From NCBI GenBank assembly GCA_949987705.1, contig CATLJY010000178.1, positions 1 to 64,000 of the forward strand: 64,000 nt of DNA, in the 5' to 3' direction. This document shows, one piece after another, positions 33,001 to 43,518 of this stretch. The translations under genes were made by a program, and so were the position numbers. The number at the start of each line of letters is the position of its first letter. Positions within the stretch are counted from its first letter, which is position 1. This DNA comes from Thereva unica. Taxonomy: Eukaryota > Arthropoda > Insecta > Diptera > Therevidae. The notes under the pieces are model-generated. The model did not search any database. It was given only the letters and a program-made list of their open reading frames with translations, and had not been told where the DNA came from.

Positions 33001-33923
33001 GAATATCAGGAAACATTTCACACATCCACTGATTTACGTTTCTTAACTGCTTTTTCCCCCTCACTGAATGATTATTTTTTTTTAGGGGGTTGCAACATTT
33101 ATAAAACTTATGTTTTTGCTTTTCCATTGTTAGTATTTAATACAGAAATAAGTCGATAACCAAAAAATTCACTCTTTATTGCACAAAAATGTCACACAAA
33201 TCAAAAATATACCACACATCAGACCACCAGTATAAATATTTCAAACTGAATAACCGCTGCTGCGATTGACCAACATGTGCAGGCTGCAAACTGCAAACGT
33301 ATTCCATGAAATGTATGTTATCTAACCGAAGTAGACCGGGCACCAAAAAAGGAGGCGCCGGAGCGCGCATCTAGGGAAATGAAAACTGCACACATATAAA
33401 AAATTCGTAAATAAGTAAAGTAAAAATTCGTGGCCTTGGAGGTTTTAAAAATTATTTTAACAATGATCCCATTTCTGTCCCACTTTTATATTTTCAGGGG
33501 AACTTTATAATAGTATAAACTACAAAATATAATTTTTTGAAAATTTTCAAAAATGTGGATTTTGAGAAATTCCAAATCAAAATTTTGATTTTGAAATTGA
33601 AATTTTTTTTTGTTTGCTAACCTATGTCGTGATGGATGTCCTTTGGAAGGTCTGGAAAAGAGCTTTAAAATGATACCCTATACAGCTCTCTGACTCAATT
33701 AGAAGAGTCACAATCGTAACTCAAAGAGACTGCGAACGACTGTTTTTGGACGTTTTTTGAAAACTTTATATAGCTGTAATTTCAAAAGCAATTAAGATAG
33801 TTGCAAAAAAATTTGGATTTTTCTTAGTTCGTATTAGTACCACATTTGTGCCAAATTTCATCAAAATCAGAGATGGTAAGGAAAATTCACTGTGTTGATT
33901 TCACGTGGACCGACCCCCGGGAT
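30075..33923 (-). mobile_element. Long-arm DNA transposon with unclassified transposase
   Basis: The ends, CCGGGGGTCAGTCCATGTC near 30075 and the complement of CCGGGGGTCGGTCCACGTG at 33920, start inverted arms of about 500 bp (30075-30590, 33440-33921), colinear with few differences. The flanks show no clear duplication; ATAG/ATAA or TA are possible. Between the arms lies one minus-strand gene in four frame segments (30799-33127). Arms this long together with a nearly intact gene mark a potentially autonomous element. The superfamily is not clear to me. Confidence 0.75.
30799..33127 (-). pseudogene. Probable DDE-type transposase of unclassified family
   Basis: About 765 residues in segments broken by one frameshift in an A-run (about 32625), one in-frame stop (32094) and one single-base loss (about 31397). 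The N-terminus is basic and Ser/Glu-rich, starting MEKQKHKFYKCC. The next part holds CLPESWSVRKVMRLFNA, SFYESDDISRVMPGKKD, and HSVCVCTTHQNIKLM. The core has CVILDFSENYRFVIQDEAQG, DHATIHPFVVYFKED, KIYYFSDGSAAQYKNKKNFS, AEWHFFATAHGKGPCDGLGG, then LKRLAAKASLQRP. The C-terminus has FLHPAGPSPSFSYP and DVLCKVEIVRTARMY. Related uncharacterised proteins occur in insects and cnidarians (memory). Asp of DFSEN, Asp of FSDG and Glu of AEWHF are candidate catalytic residues. Confidence 0.6.
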
Positions 33924-34446
33924 AAGAAAAGGGTATAGTGAAACAAAGAACAAATCTGCGAAACATGATTTTGGGTACTGTTGAAAACTAACTCAATACT
34001 TTGTTTTGAAGAATTTGAAAACTACTATGTATAAGTAAATTAATCATACCTAGTAGTCATTGTAAATAATAAAAATAGATGTCAGGAAAACAAAAATTAA
34101 CTGTAAATCAAACCTGGTGTAGTAAAATAGTTATTTTGTAATCTTCACGTTATAATTCCATTATTAAAAGCCAGAAATAAATCAAGGAAGTTTCAATTAG
34201 TTCTGTTTTTTGTGAGAAGAAAGGTTTCAAGATTTCTGCATAATAATAAAGCAGAAAGCCATTTGGAGCTCAACAAGGAAGAAAGAAAAGGAACCCCAAT
34301 TTTACAATTATTCAAGAGCAAGACTAGCTGTAAACCGGTTCAGCTAGCTGCACCCATAAGCCAATGGTATGGCGTGCGCCAAAACAATTGAGAATAACAA
34401 AATCCTCTGTCTTGCGCAGCATTTCTGTCTCTTGTCTATTTTGAAA
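33924..34446. other. No gene recognised
   Basis: Sequence between two transposons, probably continuing the dispersed repeat of 30019-30074. No motif in any frame. Confidence 0.4.
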
Positions 34447-34626
34447 TATGGCCGAGTTCATGCGTGCAGTTCTAACTGCAAATACTTAGGCAGTGCAGAT
34501 CTAAGTTAGTCCTGACAAGCAGAAATTTGACGATTAAGCAGGCGGTTTTGTGAACAATTCTCCGGACTGCACATACTGTCACCTCAAATTGACATTTTAA
34601 TCAACTGTGCGTACTGTGGTATAAAA

Positions 34627-35948
34627 ATGCGAACAGAAATAAATATTTTAATAAGAAATATAATTGACATTGCACAACAAAGTAGAAGAAAGACCTTTAA
34701 AAAACAAGTCCTGGAAGTAAATAAAAGCAGAAAGAAAATTCGGAGGCATTTACTTTTAAATATGTTACCAAAGAAAAGAAGAAAAGTACACAAGATTTCA
34801 AATTATTTTGAAGTAATTGAAAAGTATCATGACGATACTTTTTATATGCACTATCGGATGAGTCGTGCAACTTTTGAGGAGAAATTTTTATTATGCTTTG
34901 CACATATGTATATTTTAAAATATTTTATGTAATCCATTTTATGATTTTACCTGGTTTTTTGTATAGAAATTGATAATGATATTTGAAGAAAATGAATATC
35001 TTCCCCACACGAAAATATCTATTAGAAAGGCCGTTCTGGTTTCCATTTGGAAACTATGCAATCAAGATTCGTTTAGGGCTATTGCAGATAGATTCAACTT
35101 ATCAAAAGGCTACGCATATAAAATCGTCATGAATACATGTAAACTAATAAACCAAAATATGAAGAAGTTTATAAATTGGCCAACGAGAGAAGAATTGGGG
35201 GGAATTATGCAAGATTTTAATACTTTAAGACATTTTAGTTTTCCGTCCGTTGTTGGTTGCGTCGATAGCATTCATATTGCTATATGTGCTCCAAAAGAGC
35301 ACTCATCGGATTATTACAACAGGAAAGGTTTCCATTCCATGATTTTACAGGTAAAAATTTGTTACAAATCAAGTTTGATAATTTATTGATGTCCTTTTTG
35401 TAGGGGATTTGTGACAGTAACTACGTCTTTCTCGATGTATTTTTTGGTTGGCCAGGTCGTGCTCATGACTCAAATGTTTGGGATAATAGTCCGATTGGAA
35501 GAGCACTAAAGGAGAAAAGGCTAAGTCTACCATTCAATTCGCATATACTTGGTGACTCTGCCTACAAATTACTTCCATATTTGATGGTGAAATCTCGCGA
35601 TAATGGATTCCCCACAAACGAACAAAAAAAAAATATAATATGATTTTAAGCTCGTCTAGAGTTTGCATTGAGCAGAGCTTCGGAATTCTAAAAAAAAAAT
35701 TTAGAATATTAAACTACATATTTTAAACAAAACATCTATCACATATAAAATATGTAGCAATGGCATGCGTCTGCTTGCATAACTTTATTTTAAAAAACGA
35801 AACAATTGATAAGGAAGCTGTGCAAGGAGATGAATACATAAATAGTTCAAATGATTTTCCTAATGAAGACAATGTAGAAACAGAACTAGATGTATCAGAA
35901 GAAGCAAAATTAAAAAGAGATTCTCTATGTTTATATTTATCAGAGTAA
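34627..35948 (+). pseudogene. Harbinger-1 transposase (HARBI1-like)
   Basis: DDE endonuclease that cuts and moves the element. N-terminal basic segment (34627-34932) with YFEVIEKYHDDTFYMHYRMS, then probably an intron ending near 34966. The main exon has SFRAIADRFNLSKGYAYKIV (helix-turn-helix) and FPSVVGCVDSIHIAICAP (Asp 1). A clean 53-bp intron, 35351-35403 (GTAAAA..TTTTTGTAG), joins Gln to Gly in phase 0. Then VFLDVFFGWPGRAHDSNVW, HILGDSAYKLLPYL (Asp 2), RVCIEQSFGILKKKFRIL (Glu) and MACVCLHNFILKN follow. A frameshift in an A-run near 35628 and a TAA at about 35726 inactivate it. Confidence 0.85.
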
Positions 35949-35966
35949 CAAGCAAAACTACAAGAT

Positions 35967-36074
35967 TTTGGGCCTTTCTAATGATGCATGATTGCAGTCA
36001 TTTGAATGAATTCAGCAATTAAAACTCTTTGGAATGCATGCAAATGACTGCAATCATGCATCATTGGAAAGACC
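35967..36074. repeat. Hairpin between the convergent Harbinger-1 genes
   Basis: Arms GGGCCTTTCTAATGATGCAT and its near-complement ATGCATCATTGGAAAGACCC run inward with ATTGCAGTCATTTG pairing on both sides, about 38 bp each, loop about 30 bp. It could be a small inserted palindrome or a 3'-end signal shared by the two genes. Confidence 0.6.
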
Positions 36075-36229
36075 CTTTATATATTGCTTGCTACTTAATA
36101 CAAAGCTGTGGGTTTATTCGCGTTGCTTCTTGAAAATAAAGAATTTTGTACTAAAGCCATTTTATTTATTTATTTATTTTTTCAAGTAATGGAAACAATT
36201 CAATTAAAAAACCCATTTTTAAAATGTAA

Positions 36230-36785
36230 TCACTGCTCTAAGCACTGTTTTAAGATCTCCTTTAACTCACGTAGTTCTGCAACTTTTTGCTGTTCAATAT
36301 CTGCATGCCTTTTGTCACTTTCCATTATTTCTTTATGTCGTTCTTCGTCTTTTATAGCTTCCCTTTTCAAAAACTCCAAAATATCATCCTTTACATCTGC
36401 TCGGTTCCTTCTTTTCGGTGGAATTTCATCTTCTCCTTCGGTTATTTCAATTGGCGCCTCAAAACTATTTATTAATGTTGTTGCTGGTGGATTTAACGTG
36501 TACGAAGATCCATATATTTTTTTAAAAGTATTGTAATGTTCCCACAAAATCGCGTTTCTTCCACTCTTTATTTCTTTTTCTTATTCTTTGGTAAGTCGTA
36601 AGTAAATTACCAAATTTTTTCTGGATATCTTCTCTGGAGTAAGAAAAATCGTTGTCATTTTTTTATATTACTCAAAACTATGCCCCAAAGAACACTTTTC
36701 TTTCTTTTTCCTGCCTTGAACTCATTTTCTAATTTAATCCTCTCAACCGCTAATAATTTTGTTTGTTGCATATTCCACCTTTTTT
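36230..36785 (-). pseudogene. Harbinger-1 Myb/MADF-like DNA-binding protein
   Basis: Partner protein of Harbinger elements, which brings the transposase to the nucleus and DNA. From about 36780 the minus strand reads a trihelix-like domain, KLLAVERIKLENEFKAGKRK, then SREDIQKKFGNLLTTYQRI. After a small frame break near 36580 comes KSGRNAILWEHYNTFKKIYG. The C-terminal frame (36547-36230) has an acidic/Pro linker (ITEGEDEIPPKRRNR) and a charged coiled coil rich in Glu/Lys (FLKREAIKDEERHKEIMESD to LKEILKQCLEQ). It converges with the transposase. At least one stop and one shift break it. Confidence 0.7.
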
Positions 36786-37102
36786 CAGTTATTGAACTAA
36801 AAAAAATTTAAATATTCCTAATATTTAAACGATAAATATTATATTTGCATATCATTTACCTGTTGCTTCCAAATATTTCCTTATCTATTTCTACTTCGTT
36901 CGCCATGACAACTTGAAAACACAAACTTCAACCCACTTCAAATGTCATCTGCCCAAGTGAAGAAGATATTTTTCTGCTGCAAGAACTAACCCTAAACTTA
37001 CTTAGTACTGCCAACAAAAACACGATAACTTCATGCAGCGTAAAACAAAAACTCGCTGCGCTGCAGAAGTTAGTTAGAACTGCACGTATGAACTCGCCCT
37101 AT

Positions 37103-38597
37103 GTCCCATGCAAAATTATTGTATGTTGAAAAATCAAGCACCTTGAAATCTATGAAAATTTCCAGGTACCATAGCTCAAAAAGTAAAAGCGATGAACATC
37201 CGATTATTGAATTTGTCGTCTTTTTGGTCTCGAAACCTTTTATTTAAGCCATATATTGTTAAAATCAGGCCGAAGTTACTTCAATCCAAGTTCAGAGAAC
37301 CGCGTCCTTCGCAATAATTCTGCTTTTTTCCACAATATTGTACGGCGACTATCCGTAGATCACCTCCAATCGATCTGAAACTTTGGGAATCATATTTTTT
37401 CGCAAAAAACAAAATGGATCTGAGTTTTTTACAGTAAGTTGAAGAGTACCTCCCATATAAAAGTTTTGGATTTTGCTATATCAGTACCCTACAGCTACTC
37501 GAAGGATTCGAGATAGAGGTATAAATTATAGCCTATATGTTATTCTGACATATGAGCTATATTATTGTGAAGTTTCATTAAAATCCATCCTGTAGTGAAA
37601 GAGTAACAAACATCCATACAAACTTTCGCGTTTATAATATTAGTAAGATAAAACTGTCCAGCATTTAATAATAACGTTTGCTCTTGGGTTTACATTTGTT
37701 TTGAAAAGATTGATATATTATATCACTAAATTTAATGTTTCTGTACGTGAAGCGTTTGTTCAGATTAGTTTACTAAAATATTTTACATTGCAAATTAGGT
37801 AAGTCATTCGTTTGACAATGTCTGAGAAAGATTTTCGCTAAATACGAAATATGTCACAAAATACAAATTTAAAATTTTCTAAGCGTAACTTTCTAATAAT
37901 CTTAATAGACTTCAGGTCTAAATTCAATTTAATTTCAAAACATGTCAGCCATCCCTTATCTAAAGTTAAAATTAGTTGCATTTCAAGTGTCAGCTTATAG
38001 CAGCGGGCTAAAACTGGGATCCTTCAGCCAGTCTAAAAGGAGTGGAGTAACAATGAAGTAACAAAAATAATTCCAATACCCCTTGGAATACGTTTCAATC
38101 CTAAAGTTTATAATCCTTTGTAATAACTTCGATTCACCCTCTTTGTTTGAAAATCTTCCATGATTGGGTATTTCGAGAAAAAGTCTTAAAGGGTTAGTGA
38201 CAAAACTTGTTAATGGCAATTTAAGGATAATTGCCTTTTGGAGCTGCTTTCCGTACTGCTACCAAATAAGAGGGAAAGATGAATTAGGAAGAAAAAATCA
38301 ATATCCATTATTGCGGGAATAAGAAAGGACAGTAATGGATAATTTCAAAAACGGTAATATTGGGAGATTTGGGTTGTTCTTGCATAACAATGGTACTTCT
38401 CGGATGACGTTCTTCCAGGTTTTTAAAACTTCTGGGTTGAAACTTAGATGTATAAAATTATTGTTTGACTCTAATAAAAATATTACATACCATTGCCGAA
38501 GGATTTGATGAAAGGAGGAAAATGTAATAAGTAGGTTTTGTATATACTTATTTTTGGTTTTGTTTTGTTTTTGTTTTTGGGAATGCCTCTGTGAATG
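37103..38597. other. No gene; right piece of a dispersed repeat
   Basis: Up to about 37650 the sequence ends with GAAAGAGTAACAAACATCCA, CAAACTTTCGCG and TATAATATTAGTAAGAT, a terminal pattern of widespread insect retroposons (from memory). 37650-38597 is AT-rich without recognisable frames. Confidence 0.35.
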
Positions 38598-38846
38598 TCT
38601 CTTCTTTCCACCCTTGACTGAATTAGAATCTTACTCCTGCCGGCATTTATGTGCAGCCCTATATGTTTAGCTCCATCTTCTGATTCCCTTAATATTTATC
38701 TAAGGTATGAAAGTGATCTGCCAAGGCAGTTTAGGTCGTCGGCATATCCTGCCAATTCTTTTGATTTGTTAAGCATGGTTTAGTTCACATCAATGTTTAC
38801 CATGCGAATTACTTTTTCTAGACGGAGAATAAATGGCATGGATGCC
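38598..38846 (-). pseudogene. LINE reverse-transcriptase scrap
   Basis: On the minus strand FILRLEKVIRMVNIDVN, a stop, then MLNKSKELAGYADDLNCLGR and later DGAKHIGLHINAGRSKILIQ. This is the palm of a non-LTR reverse transcriptase with its YADD site and the following 'GL.IN..K.K.m' block. Two stops and about 80 residues only. It differs from the four larger LINEs here. Confidence 0.7.
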
Positions 38847-39426
38847 TTCCTATCGGCCTGCTATAATTTTATTCCACATTATAGATTAGGTATATATATT
38901 TTCATTTCCTCCTAGTTATTAACATACATACATATACAGTTCTAAATTAGTGATTTGCTGTTTTCTCACTTCTAGGTACTAATAAAACATGTATTTCTTT
39001 TAAAAACCGTCCCGTATCCTTTCTAAAATAAATACGATCGTATTATATATGAGTATATTTAAATAAGTGGCTGCGGCAATACAAACTTAACATTCAAAAT
39101 TAATTCTTACCTTTTGGTTTGTACGCTGGGCAGTTTCCGTATGTATTCTTTTGTTCACAATTATTACAGTTGATCCAATTTGCTTCGCTTGAAATTTTTT
39201 GTCGTTTATTCCCAACAAATACGATCCCCAATCATGTGATCTTCAGCTCTCGTTCAACCGCCTGAACGAACTAGCTTTTTAATATCCCTGAGAAATGAGT
39301 CAAACGGCTTGCTGTCACGTTGAGTTCTGGTCGGGAAGCATTCCCGTATTCATTTTTTCTTAGCGCATAAAATTCTTGAAACGGTGTCATATTTTCTTTT
39401 TTCCGTTTCTGTTAGCGAAAACGTCA
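38847..39426. other. No gene recognised
   Basis: AT-rich spacer between the RT scrap and the tail of the next LINE; no motifs seen. Confidence 0.4.
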
Positions 39427-39786
39427 TATTATTATTATTATTATTTGTTTATTTAAAAAAATCATGTACAAAGATTCAAATCTTATAAATTAGTACATTA
39501 ATTAACAAATTGGATATAACAAGCTTAAAAACACAATATAAAAAAGAAAAAAAAACTTAAAAAAATAATATTAAAAAAAAAAAAAATAACTTAAAAAGAA
39601 CAAGAAATAAGATAAAAAAAAATAAATAAAGCAAGAAATAAAATTAAAGGAAAAAAAAGGAATACAAAGAAAGAAAAAAAAAATAATTGGTAAAATACAA
39701 AAACAGAACGAAAATAAAACAGGAAATAAAATAAAAAAAAAAAAAAAAAAGTAAAAATAAGAACAAAATAGTTGTATATTCATGCT

Positions 39787-42614
39787 CTAATCCGCCCTAT
39801 TTAAAATAAATTCAAAAAGTTGCTTCTTAAAAATGCCCAATGAATCGATGCGTTGTAAATTAACAGGGAGAGAGTTCCAAAGTTGAGCTACGAAGACAAA
39901 GAAAGAACGCTGGCCAATTAACGTGCGAAATTGAGGAATTATTAAATTATTATTTCTGAGGGATTGCGAAAGCTGCACAAACTGCTTGAGGTATGCAGGT
40001 TTACGGTCATGAAGGATATCGTGAAACAGTCGTAGAAGCCTAAACTCACGATATTCATTTAGAGAGCAGCCCAAAACTGTGTTCGTGAAGGGTGAAATGT
40101 GGTCGAAACGGCGTAACTTATAAACAAAACGTACACAATCGTTAAACGCTACTTCAAGTTTACGGGCGCAAGAAGAATCAAGTGAGGGAAAGATGGAAAG
40201 GCCATGCATTAGAAGAGGTAGTATTAGGGCTTTAAGCAGATTCATACGTACAGACCTCTTTAGCAAGCCACAATGGTAACGAAGTCTTGACAGGAGTCCA
40301 TAGGTTTTACCAACAATAAAACTAATGTGATCGCAGCAGGTCATGCTGCTATTCAGTACCACCCCAAGATTTCTTGCTTTATCAACGCAAACAAGAGGAA
40401 CCGAGTTTAACGCGATAGCGGAGAGGTCAGGACGAACAGTAGCGGAGTGAGAGAAAAAAATACACTGGGACTTCGAAGGATTTAGCTGCAGTAAATTTAA
40501 TGTCGACCAGTAGGATACATGACGCAAGTCCGCAGCAAGCTTCTCCACACATAAATGTATTTGATCTTTTGGGGCTGGGAGATAAAGCTGCACATCGTCT
40601 GCATACATATGAATCTTAGAATATTTTACTACTAAGGGAAGGTCGTTAATAAAAATACTGAATAAAAGAGGTCCAAGAATGGAGCCTTGAGGGACTCCAG
40701 CGTGAAGAAGAGCACTTGAGGAACAAGAGCCACCTAGTTTAACCTTTTGAGAGTGATTAGATAAGAAACTTTGCAAAAGTTTAAGTGCAGAAAGAGAAAA
40801 ATGTGCTTGTGACGCCAGTTTTCGCAGGAGCAGGTCGTGATTGACGCTATCAAAAGCTTTTGAGAAGTCAAGCAACAATAAACAACAGATATTTCGTTCG
40901 TCAAGGGAGTTGCGTATATCTGTAGTGACTTTAAGAAGCGCAGTTTCACAGCTGTGGTGTTTTCGAAAGCCAGATTGCCATGTATTTATAAGTTTGAGAC
41001 GCTCACAATACGCTGTTATTTGCGTGGCTATTAGCTTTTCAAGGACCTTTGCCAGAAATGGAAGAATACTGATAGGCCGAAAATCAGAGGGACTGGTAGG
41101 AGAAGGGCACTTGGGAATGGGTATGATTAAGGCATGCTTCCAAGTCGAAGGAAACTTCGATACAGTGAGGCAGGAGTTAAAAATGTGAGTTAAAGTAGGC
41201 AATAGACGAGGTAGAAGCATTTTTAGGAATCTAGGCGAAATGTAATCGCTACCAGTCGCATTTGATTTGATTGACTTCAGAGCAGTGATTACTTCGAGGT
41301 AGTCAACGCAACGAAAGCAGAAGCCATCGGAAGAAGCTGTAAAAGAGGTATTAGCCTGGTCCACAATTTGGTTAGATATAAAAAATCGATTAAGGGTGTC
41401 AGGACAGATGTTGTGCGCCACAGATTCATTCTTAGAATGAACACCCAATTGCCGCAAATTGTTCCAGACTGTTTTTAAAGGAAGAGAGGGGTCCAATTTA
41501 CGAGCGTAGAAATTTCGTTTGGCTTCCTTGATTTTTGCGACAACTAAATTTCTTATGCGTTTAAAGGATCTTTTAGCAGCTTCACTTTTCACTTTAAGAA
41601 ACCAATGGTAAAGAAACTCCCTTTCAACTATGAACGATTTAATTTCCGCAGTAAACCACGGTTTAGATTTTGCTGGAATAGTTTTGCTTCTCAGAGAAAC
41701 AAATTCCTCATAGAGATCATGAAATAACCTATTAAATTCGGAAATTTTTTCATCGACGTCAGTCATAGTGAAGATGTTAGACCATGGTAGACAATCACAC
41801 CTATGAATGAGACGTGTTTGATCAATATTAGAGAAATCCCGATAAGTACGGGTGGTAGTAGGTGGAGGATCAACATTAAAACTATGACATATGAACAAAA
41901 TATCATGATCCAGATAACTGGGAGGAGAGATTTGGTTTTGAAATAAAACAGCGTTAATATCATTGGTTAGAAACACGTCGAGCAAGGAGGGTGACCTACA
42001 TTTAAAGTGTGTGGGAAGGACATTAACAACATTCAAACCGAGAGAATTCATCATAAATAAAAATGAGTTTTGTAGGGTGGACTTGTTTAATAGATTAACG
42101 TTAAAGTCCCCACCGACCAAAATATTCCTATACACACTGGCTCAAGAGTATCGCTAAGTTCTTTAGCGTTATCGAGGTTAAACTTGCCAGGCGGTGAGTA
42201 CACACAGACAAGAAGAAGTTTGTCAATATTTGAAGAAATTTCCACACAGATAAATTCGATTCCCGGCAGTTTAGAAAAACCAACGATTTTAGAATTTAAA
42301 TATTCACGCACATAAATTGCAACACCCCCACCAACACGACCTTGTCGATCATTGCGGAGTAATTTGTATCCATCAATAGATACAATGGAGGAAGGAATGG
42401 AATCGTTGAGCCAACTTTCACAAATAAATAAAGCCTGAACCCCAGAATTAATAAATGTTTCATTTAACTCACTTATTTTAGGACGAATACTTCGCGAATT
42501 AAGCATGCAGGTGTTGAAACCTTTGGGCAGCGAACTAAGGATTTTGACAAGCGTTCTCACCCGGTCTTCGCAGCTAAGACTATGTGACATATAAGAGAAT
42601 AAGGAGCTCGACAC
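39787..42614 (-). pseudogene. CR1/L2-like LINE ORF2 (endonuclease-RT)
   Basis: Endonuclease part (42614-42087): FNTCMLNSRSIRPKISEL, FICESWLNDSIPSSIV, YKLLRNDRQGRVGGGVAIYV. A one-base frameshift near 42110-42130 splits the block before NILVGGDFNVNLL. The second frame (782 codons) then holds YLDHDILFICHSF (end of endonuclease) and the RT: SDFRPISILPFLAKVLEKLI, WQSGFRKHHSCETALLKV, LLLLDFSKAFDSVNHDLLL (Asp), GVPQGSILGPLLFSIFINDL, IHMYADDVQLYLP (YADD). The C-terminus ends SLPVNLQRIDSLGIFKKQL. No RNase H. The single frameshift is the only break. Confidence 0.85.
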
Positions 42615-42876
42615 ATGAGCACTGCCAAGAAGCGAAAGCAGATTGAGAAAAGAGGAGGAAAATAAAGAGCACAGCTAAAGCATGAATACTAACTGAAAAG
42701 AAAGAAATCATTATAGTTACAGAAAAGAAGATATATACAATATATAACAATAAATAAAATAAATAGAAATAATATAAAATAAAATAGAAATAATTAATAT
42801 AAAATAAAACAAAAATAGATAAAAATTGAGAGAAATAAATGCAAAAAAAAAATCAAAACTAAAAACAAAAATATCA

Positions 42877-43503
42877 TTAAACGCTTATAGAGAGTGACTC
42901 CAGAGCTTCCACCGACGGGCATTGCAATTGGGAGACGTCTCGTACTACAACAAAGCGCTCCTCTTGCTTCCTTTTAACATGCACCAGGCCATCCCTAGTG
43001 GAGACGGAATATACCAATCCCAGCTTTCGTAAATTCAAGGCCTCCCGCAATAAATTGCTGTTGGTAGGTGAAAGGCTCTCATTTACATAAACTGGGGTAT
43101 CGGCAGAGAAACCACCCAGCTCACAAAGCATGAATCTTTGCTTCCGATTTACCTTTAAAGCCTGCAAAAACGCCTTCGCTTCACGCTGTCCAGAGAATTT
43201 CACAATTATGGGCCCACTCCTTTTGCGCATGCCAGATCCCAGCCGAAAAGCATCAGTGTAGGGTGAGAGTTGATGCTTGACCATTGACGCCAGTTCAGCG
43301 ACGATCCTCTGTGGTGAATCATCGGGTTTAACAGGGATACCCCGAATGATCACGTCACTCAGTCTTTGGACCCGCCGCATATCATCCAGCTTTCGTGCGT
43401 TATCAGCTAGCTGGGAACTGATTACATGTATTTGAAGGTCTTCTGAATCATCCGTTGTTTTGGACTTCTGTTCTGTAAAAAGTCGGTTTTTTGCACGGAG
43501 CAC
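42877..43503 (-). CDS. CR1/L2-like LINE ORF1 protein
   Basis: 208 codons. It begins within a helical segment and has RRVQRLSDVIIRGIPVKPDD, then DAFRLGSGMRKRSGPIIVKF and ELGGFSADTPVYVNESLSP. The order 'nviI.Gip.......' then 'R.G......rPi.V.f' is the RNA-recognition-like fold plus C-terminal domain of LINE ORF1 proteins, which coat the element RNA. It lies 260 bp upstream of ORF2. The apparent first codon is GTG and upstream sequence is disturbed by the LINE insertion, so the true start may be missing. Confidence 0.75.
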   Translation of the reverse strand: MLRAKNRLFTEQKSKTTDDSEDLQIHVISSQLADNARKLDDMRRVQRLSDVIIRGIPVKPDDSPQRIVAELASMVKHQLSPYTDAFRLGSGMRKRSGPIIVKFSGQREAKAFLQALKVNRKQRFMLCELGGFSADTPVYVNESLSPTNSNLLREALNLRKLGLVYSVSTRDGLVHVKRKQEERFVVVRDVSQLQCPSVEALESLSISV

Positions 43504-43518
43504 GGGAATTCGCGTCTT

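Larger units (their letters stand above)
34447..37102 (+). mobile_element. PIF/Harbinger transposon Harbinger-1
   Basis: TAT duplications (34447-34449, 37100-37102) flank inverted ends GGCCGAGTTCATGCGTGCAG (left) and the complement of a GGGCGAGTTCATACGTGCAG end (right), similar over about 28 bp. Inside are two convergent genes, a transposase on plus and a Myb/MADF-like protein on minus: the two-gene layout of Harbinger elements. Both contain a few frame breaks. Between the 3' ends is a 100-bp hairpin (35967-36074). Confidence 0.85.

Noticed and set aside
39540..39780. Phe/Ser-rich membrane-like protein of 70 codons on minus
   Set aside because: Low-complexity A/T run in the 3' region of a LINE.
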